From assembly GCA_023023105.1 (NCBI GenBank), contig CP083824.1, positions 4,340,001-4,404,000 of the forward strand: a stretch of 64,000 nt of DNA. The letters are read 5' to 3'. The notes under the pieces are model-generated. The model was not told the origin of the DNA and searched no databases. It saw nothing but the letters and a program-made list of their open reading frames with translations. Positions within the stretch are counted from its first letter, which is position 1; every line of letters starts with the position of its first letter. The translations under genes were made by a program, and so were the position numbers. Shown one piece after another: positions 1 to 11,371 of the stretch. This DNA comes from Enterobacter ludwigii (lineage in GTDB: Bacteria > Pseudomonadota > Gammaproteobacteria > Enterobacterales > Enterobacteriaceae).

Positions 1-1310
1 AGGCCTGGTGGCTGGCGCAAGTTCCGGACGTTAACTCGGCTCTGGTCTCCATTAATCCTCAGAACGGAGCTGTAATGGCCCTGGTCGGTGGGTTCGATTT
101 TAACCAGAGCAAATTTAACCGTGCTACCCAGGCACTGCGTCAGGTCGGTTCCAATATCAAGCCGTTCCTCTACACTGCCGCGATGGATAAGGGCCTGACC
201 CTTGCCAGCATCCTTAACGACGTTCCCATCTCTCGCTGGGATGCCGGTGCCGGTTCCGACTGGCAGCCGAAGAACTCTCCGGCGGAATATGCCGGCCCTA
301 TTCGTCTTCGTCAGGGTCTGGGACAATCGAAAAACGTGGTAATGGTGCGTGCCATGCGCGCCATGGGCGTCGACTATGCTGCCGAGTATCTGCAACGCTT
401 CGGTTTCCCGGCGCAGAACATCGTTCGCACCGAATCGCTGGCGTTAGGCTCAGCCTCCTTTACGCCGCTTCAGGTTGCACGCGGATACTCGGTAATGGCC
501 AACGGTGGCTTCCTGATTGATCCGTATTTCATCAGTAAAATCGAGAACGATCAGGGCGGCGTACTGTTTGAAGCGAAGCCGAAAATTGCCTGTCCTGACT
601 GCGATATTCCGGTCATTTACGGCAATACGCCGAAATCTGACGTGCTTGAGAACAAGGACATGGAAGACGTTGCCGTGTCTCAGGAGCAGCAGAACGGCGT
701 AGTACCGCAGCCACAACTGGAACAGGCGAACCAGGCGCTGGTGGCGCAGACAGGTGCACAGGAGTATGCCCCGCATGTGATCAACACGCCGCTGTCGTTC
801 CTGATCAAAAGCGCGCTGAATACTAACATCTTCGGTGAACCAGGCTGGCAAGGTACCGGCTGGCGTGCAGGACGTGATTTGCAGCGTCATGACATCGGCG
901 GTAAGACAGGGACAACCAACAGCTCGAAAGATGCGTGGTTCTCCGGCTACGGGCCGGGTGTGGTGACCTCAGTCTGGATCGGTTTCGACGATCATCGTCG
1001 CGACTTAGGCCGTACAACGGCATCTGGTGCGATTAAAGATCAGATTTCCGGCTATGAAGGCGGTGCGAAAAGTGCGCAACCTGCCTGGGATGCCTATATG
1101 AAATCTGTTCTGGAAGGTGTTCCAGAGCAGCCGCTGACGCCACCGCCAGGCGTGGTGACAGTCAATATCGACCGCAGTACGGGCCAGCTCGCCAACGGCG
1201 GGAATAGTCGCGAAGAGTATTTCATCGAGGGCACGCAGCCAACCACACAGGCGGTGCATGAGGTGGGTACAGAGATTATTGATAACGGCGAAACGCACGA
1301 GCTGTTCTGA
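1..1310 (+). CDS. mrcA: Penicillin-binding protein 1a, 3' part (5' end outside window)
   Basis: Bifunctional class A PBP of the inner membrane, which polymerises and cross-links peptidoglycan. The reading frame is open from base 3, so about 435 C-terminal residues are present, roughly the second half of a protein that is about 850 residues in E. coli. The fragment holds the transpeptidase domain: the SxxK motif SNIK with the acyl-enzyme serine near base 150, the SxN motif SKN near base 334, and KTGT near base 903. It ends in the LF terminus typical of enterobacterial PBP1a. The glycosyltransferase domain must lie to the left of the window. A bidirectional terminator follows at once, and nudE converges on it. 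Identity is very secure; completeness cannot be judged. Confidence 0.97.
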   Translation, partial: AWWLAQVPDVNSALVSINPQNGAVMALVGGFDFNQSKFNRATQALRQVGSNIKPFLYTAAMDKGLTLASILNDVPISRWDAGAGSDWQPKNSPAEYAGPIRLRQGLGQSKNVVMVRAMRAMGVDYAAEYLQRFGFPAQNIVRTESLALGSASFTPLQVARGYSVMANGGFLIDPYFISKIENDQGGVLFEAKPKIACPDCDIPVIYGNTPKSDVLENKDMEDVAVSQEQQNGVVPQPQLEQANQALVAQTGAQEYAPHVINTPLSFLIKSALNTNIFGEPGWQGTGWRAGRDLQRHDIGGKTGTTNSSKDAWFSGYGPGVVTSVWIGFDDHRRDLGRTTASGAIKDQISGYEGGAKSAQPAWDAYMKSVLEGVPEQPLTPPPGVVTVNIDRSTGQLANGGNSREEYFIEGTQPTTQAVHEVGTEIIDNGETHELF

Positions 1311-1319
1311 CAACAAAGC

Positions 1320-1346
1320 AAAACGGCAACCTCTGGTTGCCGTTTT
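1320..1346. terminator. Bidirectional rho-independent terminator between mrcA and nudE
   Basis: A perfect 11-bp stem (AAAACGGCAAC at 1320-1330 with GTTGCCGTTTT at 1336-1346) encloses a 5-base loop. The stem begins with A and ends with T, so it can end transcripts from both convergent genes. Confidence 0.85.
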
Positions 1347-1354
1347 GGTGTTTG

Positions 1355-1397
1355 CTCCCTCTCCCGTGGGAGAGGGTTGGGGTGAGGGCATCAGGCC
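1355..1397 (+). repeat. Palindromic intergenic repeat, full copy A
   Basis: A hairpin core (CCCTCTCCC, GTG loop, GGGAGAGGG) is followed by the tail GGGGTGAGGGCATCAGGCC. Near-identical copies occur at 8466-8509 and 44107-44150, and a diverged one at 60539-60583. This copy lies between the convergent mrcA and nudE genes and ends one base before the nudE stop codon. Confidence 0.8.
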
Positions 1398-1398
1398 A

Positions 1399-1959
1399 CT
1401 ACAGTCGCCCCTGCCCCTTCAACCACTCCCGTACCAGGAACAGTGCACTCACATTACGCGCTTCGTTAAAGTCCGGGTCTTCCAGCAAATCCATCAGGTG
1501 TGCTAACGGCCAGCGAACCTGCGGCAGCGGCTCCGGCTCGTCTCCTTCCAGCGATTCTGGATAGAGATCTTCGGCTACCACAATATTCATTTTGCTGGAA
1601 AAATAAGAGGGTGCCATACTCAGTTTTTTCAGGAACGACAGCTCATTCGCGCCAAACCCCACCTCTTCTTTCAGCTCGCGGTTTGCCGCTTCAAAGACGG
1701 TTTCACCCGGGTCGATAAGCCCTTTCGAGAACCCAAGCTCGTAAGACTCCGTTCCCACAGCGTATTCGCGGATCAAAATCAGATGATCGTCGACAATCGG
1801 CACAATCATCACCGCTTCGCGCGACGAGGGGCGCATACGCTCATAAACGCGACGCACACCGTTGCTGAACTCCAGGTCCACGCTTTCGACATTAAACAGG
1901 CGCGATTTTGCGACAGTTTCAACATTCAGAATGGTGGGTTTTTGTAGTGGTTTGCTCAT
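1399..1959 (-). CDS. nudE: ADP compounds hydrolase NudE (Nudix family)
   Basis: A 186-residue cytoplasmic Nudix hydrolase that, by family knowledge, cleaves ADP-ribose, NADH and diadenosine polyphosphates to AMP plus the other phosphate half. The Nudix box GX5EX7REUXEEXGU is complete at residues 80-102 (G80, E86, then RELKEEVGF). Length matches the E. coli enzyme. It is transcribed towards mrcA and shares the terminator at 1320-1346; igaA is divergent from it across 325 bp. Its neighbourhood is conserved in enterics. Nothing odd was seen. Confidence 0.95.
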   Translation of the reverse strand: MSKPLQKPTILNVETVAKSRLFNVESVDLEFSNGVRRVYERMRPSSREAVMIVPIVDDHLILIREYAVGTESYELGFSKGLIDPGETVFEAANRELKEEVGFGANELSFLKKLSMAPSYFSSKMNIVVAEDLYPESLEGDEPEPLPQVRWPLAHLMDLLEDPDFNEARNVSALFLVREWLKGQGRL

Positions 1960-2284
1960 CTTGATGGGTCTTAGCAGTGAGAACGGGCTTTATTGTGCGA
2001 TATGCCGCACGGTTTCGGCAATGTCAATCGTTCTTTATTTACATTTATGCAACGTAATAAAGATCAATCCTCAATTCAAAACAAATGTCAAGAGGTTGAA
2101 ATGTTTCCAGGAATTTGCTGATATCGCGCCATCACAGGCTTTGCTATCATCATCGGTCACTGGGATGCGCTTCAGAATGCTCAAGTTCGACTCCATACTT
2201 GCCGATAGCCAACCACAGACTCTCATTCAATATTAAAGGTGCTACAGACTACACCTGTAAGAAGATAAGTAAGATGGGGAAAGC
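1960..2284. other. Divergent nudE/igaA intergenic region
   Basis: This 325-bp A/T-richer stretch separates the divergent starts of nudE and igaA and must carry both promoters. A TATCAT-like -10 with an upstream TG lies at about 2142-2150, but no convincing -35 accompanies it. An open frame across 1862-2236 has no ribosome-binding site or recognisable product. Nothing else could be supported. Confidence 0.4.
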
Positions 2285-4420
2285 ATGAGCACCATTTTGA
2301 TTGTTCTCGCTGCTATGCTGGCCGGCGCATTGTTTGCAGGATGGGTATACAGGCGTCGCATACAACGCCGTTACCGGTTGCCTTTTTTAAATGCGTTCGC
2401 TGGCGCAACGACGCGTAAACTCACGCAGGACGAACGCGATGCAGTTGAAAACTATCTCGAAACGCTGAACCGTTCTCAGTTAACCCCTGGGCCGACGGGA
2501 GCTACTGCTGCGCCAGTCTCACTTAAGCTTAATGCGCAAAGTGATACCGTGCTGTGCCTGACACGCTCCATCACGCGCTATGGCATCACCACCGATGATC
2601 CCAACAAATGGCGCTATTACCTTGATTCTGTCGAAGTGCATCTGCCCCCATCCTGGGAGCAATACATTACTGACGAAAACAGCGTTGAACTGATCCACAC
2701 CGATTCATTACCTCTGGTCATCTCGCTTAACGGTCACACGCTAAGTGAATACCTTCAGGAAGCACCGCGCTTTGCGCTGGAGCGTGCAAGTTCAACCCAG
2801 GCTTCCATCCGTGGCGAAGAGTCAGAGCAGATCGAGCTGCTGAATATCCGCCAGGAGACGCATGAAGAATATGCCCTGAGCCGCCCGGATGGCATTCGTG
2901 AAGCCATCCTGATCGTTGCCGCTTTCCTGCTCTTTTTCTGCTGTCTGCTGACGCCGGATGTGTTTGTGCCCTGGCTGGCTGGCGGAGCGGTGTTACTGTT
3001 GGCTGCCGGGCTTTGGGGGCTTTTTGCCCCACCAGCAAAAACCTCGTTGCGTGAGATACACTGCCTGCGCGGTACGCCGAAGCGCTGGGGTCTGTTTGGT
3101 GAAAACGATCAGGAGCATCTCAACAATATCTCACTCGGCATTATCGACCTTATCTACCCGCGCCACTGGCAACCATGGATTGCGCAGGATTTAGGACAGA
3201 AAACCGATATTGATATCTACCTTGACCGCCACGTTGTGCGTCAGGGCCGATTTTTATCTCTGCATGATGAAGTGAAAAATTTCCCGCTCCAGCACTGGTT
3301 ACGTAGCACGGTTATTGCCGGAGGCGCCGCGCTGGTCTTTGTCATGCTGCTGTTTTTCGTGCCGCTGGATATGCCCATCAAATTCACCCTTTCGTGGATC
3401 AAAGGGGCGCAAACCATCGAAGCGACCAGCGTCAACAAACTGGATGAAGCCGGTGTGCGCGTAGGAGACACGCTGCGCCTGAAGGGAACCGGGATGTGTA
3501 ATATTCATACCCCAGGGGCGTGGAATACGCGCCAGAACTCACCGTTCATGCCGTTCGATTGCTCGCAAATCATCTGGAACGACGCGCCGCCGCTGCCGTT
3601 GCCGGAATCCGAAGTGGTGAATAAAGCTACCGCCCTCACTCAGACGGTCAACCGCCAGTTACATCCGAAGCCGGATGATGATTCGCGCGTCAGCCCTGCG
3701 CTGCGCTCAGCCATTCAGAAATCAGGCATGGTTCTGCTGGATGATTTTGGCGACATCGTTCTAAAAACGAAGGATTTATGCTCCTCGCAGGACGAGTGTG
3801 TGCGTCTCAAAAACGCCCTGGTAAACCTGGGGAACAGTAAAGACTGGGACGCGCTGGTGAAACGTGCCGAAGCGGGTCGGCTGGATGGCGTCAACGTGCT
3901 GCTGCGTCCGGTTAGCGCGGAATCGCTGGACAACCTGGTGGCCACTTCGACGGCACCGTTCATGATGCGCGAAACCACACGTGCGGCTCAGGCGCTGAAC
4001 AGCCCGGCACCGGGTGGCTTTGTCATTGTCAGTGATGAAGGCAGCGACCTGGTCGATCAACCTTATCCGCAGGTTGCGCTTTATGATTACCCGGCACAAG
4101 AGCAGTGGAGCCAATTTCAGCGCCTGGCGCAGATGCTGATGCAAACGCCGTTCAGTGCCGAAGGGATCGTCACGAGTATTTATACTGATGCCAACGGTAC
4201 CCGTCATATCGTTCTGCACCAGATGCCGGATAGCGCAGGTTTGTGGCGCTACATTGGTACCTCGCTGCTGATGCTAGCCATGCTGTTCTCCATCTTCTGG
4301 AACGGTTTTATGGCCCTGCGTCGCTACCAGCGTTCACGCACCCGGCTGGCTGACATCCAGCAATATTACGAAAATTGCCTCAATCCTAAGCTGCTCCCCT
4401 CCTCTGAGAGCCTGATCTGA
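2285..4420 (+). CDS. igaA: IgaA/YrfF, inner-membrane brake on the Rcs phosphorelay
   Basis: A 711-residue polytopic inner-membrane protein. In Salmonella and E. coli the family holds the Rcs envelope-stress phosphorelay in check by acting on RcsD and is usually essential. Visible membrane segments are an N-terminal anchor (residues 1-21), a pair near residues 205-248, one near 344-362 and one near 655-680. The long stretch between the last two is the periplasmic domain and carries several cysteines, as in the family. The start is supported by AGATGGGGAAAGC just upstream. It is followed after 66 bp by yrfG. The encoded length equals the E. coli protein. Confidence 0.95.
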   Translation: MSTILIVLAAMLAGALFAGWVYRRRIQRRYRLPFLNAFAGATTRKLTQDERDAVENYLETLNRSQLTPGPTGATAAPVSLKLNAQSDTVLCLTRSITRYGITTDDPNKWRYYLDSVEVHLPPSWEQYITDENSVELIHTDSLPLVISLNGHTLSEYLQEAPRFALERASSTQASIRGEESEQIELLNIRQETHEEYALSRPDGIREAILIVAAFLLFFCCLLTPDVFVPWLAGGAVLLLAAGLWGLFAPPAKTSLREIHCLRGTPKRWGLFGENDQEHLNNISLGIIDLIYPRHWQPWIAQDLGQKTDIDIYLDRHVVRQGRFLSLHDEVKNFPLQHWLRSTVIAGGAALVFVMLLFFVPLDMPIKFTLSWIKGAQTIEATSVNKLDEAGVRVGDTLRLKGTGMCNIHTPGAWNTRQNSPFMPFDCSQIIWNDAPPLPLPESEVVNKATALTQTVNRQLHPKPDDDSRVSPALRSAIQKSGMVLLDDFGDIVLKTKDLCSSQDECVRLKNALVNLGNSKDWDALVKRAEAGRLDGVNVLLRPVSAESLDNLVATSTAPFMMRETTRAAQALNSPAPGGFVIVSDEGSDLVDQPYPQVALYDYPAQEQWSQFQRLAQMLMQTPFSAEGIVTSIYTDANGTRHIVLHQMPDSAGLWRYIGTSLLMLAMLFSIFWNGFMALRRYQRSRTRLADIQQYYENCLNPKLLPSSESLI

Positions 4421-4486
4421 TAACGTCCTTGCGCGACAAGATGTGCTACCCTGTCGCGCACGTTTCTTCTGGCTGGAGTACCCCTT

Positions 4487-5170
4487 ATGCATCTTGATAT
4501 CGCCTGGCAGGAGGTTGATACCGTTCTGCTGGATATGGACGGCACACTGCTCGATCTCGCCTTTGATAACTATTTCTGGCAAAAGCTGGTTCCGGAAACC
4601 TATGGCGAACAGCAGGGGATCTCCCCGGCAGAAGCGCAGGCATTCATTCGTTCGCAATATAGCGCGGTGCAGCATACGCTAAACTGGTACTGTCTTGACT
4701 ACTGGAGCGAACGCCTCGGTCTGGATATTTGTGCCATGACTACCGCTCAGGGTCCACGCGCCGTGCTGCGTGAAGATACTGTACCTTTTCTGGATGCGCT
4801 GAAAGCCAGCGGCAAGCGCCGTATTTTGCTGACCAATGCGCATCCTCATAATCTGGCGGTAAAGCTGGAACATACGGGTCTGGCTTCACACCTTGATTTA
4901 TTACTTTCTACCCACACATTTGGTTATCCGAAAGAGGATCAGCGGTTGTGGCACGCGGTGAAGGAAGAGACAGGTTTGCAGCCTGAACGTACGCTGTTTA
5001 TTGACGACAGCGAGCCCATTCTGGATTCCGCAGCCACCTTTGGCATTCGCTATTGTCTGGGGGTTACGAATCCTGACTCTGGCATGGCTGAAAAAAGCTA
5101 TCTGCGCCATCCGGGGTTGAACGACTACCGCCAGATGATCCCCTCACTCACCGTGAAGGAGACGCCATGA
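4487..5170 (+). CDS. yrfG: GMP/IMP nucleotidase YrfG (HAD family)
   Basis: A 227-residue soluble HAD-superfamily phosphatase. The E. coli orthologue dephosphorylates purine mononucleotides, chiefly GMP and IMP. Motif I, DMDGT, lies at residues 16-20, with D16 the expected nucleophile; motif II is around LLTNAH, and motifs III/IV include the GYPKED lysine and FIDDSE. It is the first gene of the yrfG-hslR-hslO cluster and overlaps hslR by four bases (ATGA), so translation is probably coupled. The product is a few residues longer than the E. coli protein at the C-terminus. Confidence 0.93.
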   Translation: MHLDIAWQEVDTVLLDMDGTLLDLAFDNYFWQKLVPETYGEQQGISPAEAQAFIRSQYSAVQHTLNWYCLDYWSERLGLDICAMTTAQGPRAVLREDTVPFLDALKASGKRRILLTNAHPHNLAVKLEHTGLASHLDLLLSTHTFGYPKEDQRLWHAVKEETGLQPERTLFIDDSEPILDSAATFGIRYCLGVTNPDSGMAEKSYLRHPGLNDYRQMIPSLTVKETP

Positions 5171-5568
5171 AAGAAAAACCCTCTGATGGGGTAAGACTGG
5201 ATAAATGGCTGTGGGCAGCGCGTTTTTATAAAACACGCGCCCTTGCCCGCGAGATGGTTGACGGCGGAAAAGTGCATTACAACGGCCAGCGCAGCAAACC
5301 GAGCAAGCTGGTTGAGTTGAATGCCACCCTGACGCTGCGTCAGGGCAACGATGAACGAACGGTGGTGATTAAAGCCATTACCGAACAACGACGGCCCGCA
5401 ACCGAAGCCGTACTGCTTTATGAAGAGACGGCTGAAAGCATTGAAAAGCGTGAGAAAACCGCACTGGCGCGCAAAATTAACGCGCTGACTATGCCACACC
5501 CGGACCGGCGGCCGGATAAAAAAGAGCGCCGCGATCTGATGAAATTTAAACACGGTGAGACTGAGTAA
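5167..5568 (+). CDS. hslR: Heat shock protein 15, ribosome-associated RNA-binding protein
   Basis: A 133-residue basic protein with an N-terminal S4 RNA-binding domain (about residues 9-70, beginning [19 protein letters not shown]). Hsp15 binds 50S subunits that still carry nascent chain-tRNA and helps rescue stalled large subunits after heat shock. The start codon overlaps the yrfG stop and is preceded by AAGGAGA inside yrfG. The C-terminal third is rich in Lys and Arg, as in the family. hslO follows after 23 bp in the same direction. Confidence 0.95.
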   Translation: MKEKPSDGVRLDKWLWAARFYKTRALAREMVDGGKVHYNGQRSKPSKLVELNATLTLRQGNDERTVVIKAITEQRRPATEAVLLYEETAESIEKREKTALARKINALTMPHPDRRPDKKERRDLMKFKHGETE

Positions 5569-5591
5569 TCTCACCCGCACGAGAGACTAAA

Positions 5592-6470
5592 ATGGCCCAA
5601 CACGACCAATTACACCGCTATCTGTTTGAACAATTCGCCGTGCGCGGCGAGCTGGTCACCGTATCCGAAACCTGGAAACAGATTCTGGAAAACCACAACT
5701 ACCCGCTGCCGGTGAAGACCCTGTTGGGCGAACTACTGGTTGCCACCAGCTTGCTGACGGCAACGCTGAAATTCGCGGGTGATATCACCGTGCAATTGCA
5801 GGGTGATGGCCCGATGACGCTGGCGGTGATCAACGGTAATAACCAGCAGCAGATGCGCGGCGTGGCACGCGTTCAGGGCGATGTACCTGAAAATGCAGAT
5901 CTGAAAACGCTGGTGGGTAATGGCTACCTGGTGATCACCATCTCCCCTGAGGAAGGTGAACGCTATCAGGGCGTGGTCGGTCTGGAAGGCGATACGCTGG
6001 CGGCCTGCCTGGAAGATTACTTCATGCGTTCTGAACAGCTGCCAACCCGCCTGTTCATTCGCACCGGTGAAGTGGACGGCCAGCCTGCTGCGGGCGGTAT
6101 GCTGCTGCAGGTTCTGCCGGCTCAGGACGCGCAGACCAATGATTTTGAACACCTGGCGACGCTGACTGAAACCATCAAAGCGGAAGAGCTGTTCAACCTG
6201 TCGGCGACCGACGTGCTGTGGCGTCTGTATCACGAAGAAGAAGTGACCGTTTACGACCCGCAGTCAGTGGAGTTTAAGTGCACCTGTTCACGTGAACGTT
6301 GTGCCGGCGCACTGAAGACGCTGCCGGATGAAGAGATCGACAGCATCATGGCGGAAGATGGCGAAATTGATATGCACTGTGACTACTGCGGTACGCACTA
6401 TGTGTTCAATTCGATGGATATTGCTGAGATCCGCAATAACGCCTCCCCGGCAGACCCACAGGTTCACTAA
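5592..6470 (+). CDS. hslO: Redox-regulated holdase chaperone Hsp33
   Basis: A 292-residue cytoplasmic chaperone activated by oxidants combined with unfolding conditions. The redox switch is intact: a CxC pair at C230/C232 and a CxxC pair at C263/C266 form the zinc site that is lost on oxidation. The numbering is two lower than in E. coli because this protein starts MAQHDQ, without the extra two residues; the start is supported by GAGAGAC upstream. It is the last gene of the yrfG-hslR-hslO cluster. In E. coli yhgE lies next, but here pckA follows directly. Confidence 0.96.
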   Translation: MAQHDQLHRYLFEQFAVRGELVTVSETWKQILENHNYPLPVKTLLGELLVATSLLTATLKFAGDITVQLQGDGPMTLAVINGNNQQQMRGVARVQGDVPENADLKTLVGNGYLVITISPEEGERYQGVVGLEGDTLAACLEDYFMRSEQLPTRLFIRTGEVDGQPAAGGMLLQVLPAQDAQTNDFEHLATLTETIKAEELFNLSATDVLWRLYHEEEVTVYDPQSVEFKCTCSRERCAGALKTLPDEEIDSIMAEDGEIDMHCDYCGTHYVFNSMDIAEIRNNASPADPQVH

Positions 6471-6802
6471 TACTTTTCCCCTCTCCCCTTTGGGGGAGGG
6501 GTAAAATCCCCGCCCATGCTGAATCGTTTTCATAATGTAACTCTTACGTAATTTTCTTACGTGTATGCGATTACATTCACATTCCTTCCGATAATATCAC
6601 CAGCCTTTAACCTTTTCGGAACATTTTCCCCAACCAAAAAGCGATTCCTGCGATAATCCGCCTGCCCTGTGACTGGAGTCGCAGCGTTTTCCGTTAGTAA
6701 GGGTTTTGTCCAGATGCGTAAATCTATGAGCCCCGTCGCGGTTAACAACCTCAGAAAAACCCTACAATTTCAGGCAGTACATATTGGCTAAGGAGCAGTG
6801 AT
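6471..6802. other. hslO-pckA intergenic region
   Basis: The 332-bp gap begins with a short palindrome (6478-6501, CCCCTCTCCCC/GGGGGAGGGG, core of the dispersed repeat). After that it is A/T-rich and presumably carries the pckA promoter. No yhgE homologue or other gene is present, and no factor-binding site was assigned with confidence. Confidence 0.5.
6478..6501. repeat. Palindromic repeat, core-only copy F
   Basis: Imperfect inverted repeat just after the hslO stop. It matches the hairpin core of the repeats at 1355, 8466 and 44107 but lacks the GTGAGGGCATCAGGCC tail. It has no T-run, so it is not a standard terminator. Confidence 0.55.
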
Positions 6803-8422
6803 ATGCGTGTTACTGGTTTAACCCCGCAAGATCTCAAGGCTTATGGTATTCACGACGTCCAGGAAATCGTCTACAACCCCGACTACGATACGCTGTATCA
6901 GGAAGAGCTCAATCCAGCCCTGGAAGGATACGAGCGTGGTGTGTTGACGAATCTTGGTGCTATCGCCGTCGATACCGGTATCTTTACCGGTCGTTCGCCG
7001 AAAGATAAGTATATCGTCCGCGACGAAACCACCCGCGATACGCTGTGGTGGGCTGACAAGGGCAAAGGGAAGAACGATAACAAACCGCTCTCCCCGGAAA
7101 CCTGGCAGCATCTGAAAGGGCTCGTCACCCATCAACTTTCCGGCAAGCGTCTGTTCATTGTCGATGCTTTCTGTGGCGCTAACGCCGACACCCGTCTCTC
7201 CGTACGTTTTATCACCGAAGTGGCCTGGCAGGCGCATTTCGTGAAAAACATGTTTATTCGTCCAACCGACGAAGAGCTGAAGAATTTCACCCCGGATTTC
7301 ATCGTGATGAACGGTGCGAAATGCACTAACCCACAGTGGAAAGAGCAGGGTCTGAACTCCGAAAACTTTGTTGCCTTCAACCTGACCGAGCGTATCCAAC
7401 TGATCGGCGGTACCTGGTACGGCGGCGAAATGAAGAAAGGGATGTTCTCCGTCATGAACTACCTGCTGCCGCTGCGGGGCATCGCCTCCATGCACTGCTC
7501 GGCTAACGTCGGTGAAAAAGGTGACGTGGCGGTGTTCTTCGGACTGTCCGGTACCGGGAAAACCACTCTGTCCACCGATCCGAAACGTCGTCTGATTGGC
7601 GATGACGAACACGGCTGGGATGACGATGGTGTATTCAACTTTGAAGGCGGCTGCTACGCGAAGACTATTCGACTGTCTGAAGAGGCCGAGCCGGATATCT
7701 TCCACGCTATTCGTCGCGATGCGCTGCTGGAAAACGTCACCGTGCGTGCCGATGGCTCCATCGACTTCGACGATGCGTCGAAAACGGAAAACACCCGCGT
7801 CTCTTACCCGATCTACCACATCGACAATATCGTGAAGCCGGTGTCAAAAGCGGGTCATGCCACGAAGGTCATTTTCCTGACGGCAGATGCGTTCGGCGTG
7901 CTGCCGCCGGTGTCTCGCCTGACCGCCAGCCAGACACAGTACCACTTCCTCTCTGGCTTCACCGCTAAGCTGGCGGGTACCGAGCGCGGCGTGACAGAAC
8001 CCACCCCAACCTTCTCAGCCTGCTTCGGCGCGGCATTCCTGTCGCTGCACCCGACGCAGTACGCTGAAGTGCTGGTAAAACGCATGCAGGCTTCCGGCGC
8101 GCAGGCGTACCTGGTGAACACGGGCTGGAACGGTACCGGCAAGCGTATTTCCATCAAAGATACGCGCGCCATTATCGACGCCATTCTGGATGGTTCTCTG
8201 GATAACGCTGAAACCTTCACGCTGCCAATGTTTGATCTGGCGATCCCAACAGAGCTGCCGGGTGTGGATACGCATATCCTCGACCCCCGCAACACTTACG
8301 GTTCGCCGGAACAGTGGCGCGAGAAAGCGGAATCGCTGGCGAAGCTGTTTATTGAGAACTTCGAGAAGTACACCGATACCCCGGCGGGTGAAGCGCTGGT
8401 GAGCGCGGGACCGAAGCTGTAG
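6803..8422 (+). CDS. pckA: Phosphoenolpyruvate carboxykinase (ATP)
   Basis: A 539-residue gluconeogenic enzyme converting oxaloacetate plus ATP to PEP, CO2 and ADP in the cytoplasm. The kinase-1a P-loop [11 protein letters not shown] is visible at about residues 247-257, followed by the [17 protein letters not shown] metal/nucleotide segment; RSPKDKY near residue 64 is the substrate-binding arginine region. Length is one residue less than E. coli. The start follows TAAGGAGCAGTGAT, a strong ribosome-binding site. It stands alone between an A/T-rich leader and a bidirectional terminator, convergent with envZ. Confidence 0.97.
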   Translation: MRVTGLTPQDLKAYGIHDVQEIVYNPDYDTLYQEELNPALEGYERGVLTNLGAIAVDTGIFTGRSPKDKYIVRDETTRDTLWWADKGKGKNDNKPLSPETWQHLKGLVTHQLSGKRLFIVDAFCGANADTRLSVRFITEVAWQAHFVKNMFIRPTDEELKNFTPDFIVMNGAKCTNPQWKEQGLNSENFVAFNLTERIQLIGGTWYGGEMKKGMFSVMNYLLPLRGIASMHCSANVGEKGDVAVFFGLSGTGKTTLSTDPKRRLIGDDEHGWDDDGVFNFEGGCYAKTIRLSEEAEPDIFHAIRRDALLENVTVRADGSIDFDDASKTENTRVSYPIYHIDNIVKPVSKAGHATKVIFLTADAFGVLPPVSRLTASQTQYHFLSGFTAKLAGTERGVTEPTPTFSACFGAAFLSLHPTQYAEVLVKRMQASGAQAYLVNTGWNGTGKRISIKDTRAIIDAILDGSLDNAETFTLPMFDLAIPTELPGVDTHILDPRNTYGSPEQWREKAESLAKLFIENFEKYTDTPAGEALVSAGPKL

Positions 8423-8430
8423 GTAAAAGC

Positions 8431-8457
8431 AAAAAGGCAACGAAAGTTGCCTTTTTT
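8431..8457. terminator. Bidirectional terminator between pckA and envZ
   Basis: Perfect 11-bp stem AAAAAGGCAAC / GTTGCCTTTTT around a GAAA tetraloop, with T-runs in both directions. It resembles the mrcA-nudE terminator in sequence. Confidence 0.88.
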
Positions 8458-8465
8458 AATGTTTT

Positions 8466-8509
8466 CTCCCTCTCCCGGCGGGAGAGGGCCGGGGTGAGGG
8501 CATCAGGCC
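8466..8509 (+). repeat. Palindromic intergenic repeat, full copy B
   Basis: CCCTCTCCC-GGC-GGGAGAGGG hairpin followed by the GGGGTGAGGGCATCAGGCC tail, nearly identical to 1355-1397. It lies between convergent pckA and envZ, 11 bp from the envZ stop. Confidence 0.8.
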
Positions 8510-8520
8510 GCACCCTTTTG

Positions 8521-10583
<2,063 letters not shown>

Positions 10584-10811
10584 TGTATTTACTCCCAAAG
10601 GTTCGGATAGTCTTTGTAACAGCGTATTCTAAAAAAGTGCACGTGTTCGACCAGCTAATTCTGGTATAAATTCTAGTCGAAATTGTTACAAAGCATATTT
10701 AACAGCAGCTTATCTGCTCATTTCATCACATAAATCATTATTAATCCTGTCTGTTACACTGTGTGGTACGTATTGTGCGCAAGACAGAAAACCGGCAGCA
10801 AAGGCTTTACC
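10584..10811. promoter_or_regulatory. Divergent ompR/greB promoter region
   Basis: This A/T-rich 228-bp gap separates the two divergent genes and must contain both promoters. In E. coli ompB is repressed by CRP and bound by IHF from the equivalent position, but I could not assign individual sites here by eye. Confidence 0.5.
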
Positions 10812-11285
10812 ATGAAAACGCCCCTGATCACCCGCGAAGGGTACGAAAAACTCAAAAAAGAGATGGATTACCTGTGGCGCGAAGAGCGTCCTGAAGTGAC
10901 GAAAAAAGTCACCTGGGCCGCGAGCCTCGGCGATCGCAGCGAAAATGCTGATTATCAGTACAACAAGAAGCGGCTGCGTGAGATCGACCGTCGGGTACGC
11001 TATCTGACGAAATGCCTTGAGAACCTTAAAATTGTCGATTACTCCCCGCAGCAGGAAGGCAAAGTGTTCTTCGGCGCATGGGTGGAGATTGAAAACGATA
11101 ACGGCGATACCCTGCGTTTTCGCATCGTCGGCTACGATGAAATTTTTGGTCGTAAGGATTACATCTCCATCGACTCCCCTATGGCCCGTGCGCTGTTGAA
11201 AAAGGAAGTGGGCGATTTAGCCGTCGTTCAGACACCCGGCGGTGAAGCCAGCTGGTACGTCAATGAGATCGAGTACGTAAAATAG
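10812..11285 (+). CDS. greB: Transcript cleavage factor GreB
   Basis: A 157-residue protein that enters the RNA polymerase secondary channel and stimulates cleavage of backtracked transcripts. The N-terminal coiled coil carries the acidic tip in [10 protein letters not shown] (D and E at about residues 41-44), and a C-terminal FKBP-like domain follows. The frame opens earlier (10761), but the start at 10812 matches the E. coli N-terminus MKTPL and has AAAGG upstream. It is followed after 86 bp by tex, an association conserved in enterics. Confidence 0.96.
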   Translation: MKTPLITREGYEKLKKEMDYLWREERPEVTKKVTWAASLGDRSENADYQYNKKRLREIDRRVRYLTKCLENLKIVDYSPQQEGKVFFGAWVEIENDNGDTLRFRIVGYDEIFGRKDYISIDSPMARALLKKEVGDLAVVQTPGGEASWYVNEIEYVK

Positions 11286-11371
11286 TCCGAGAGCGCCCTC
11301 CACGGCTGGCATTTTGCCGTGTCAGCCCGTATAACTATCCCCTGATTTTTGACCCACAAGATGATAAAGCC

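Noticed and set aside
6818..7819. 333-residue open frame opposite pckA
   Set aside because: Antisense to a well-conserved gene with no ribosome-binding site or recognisable motif.
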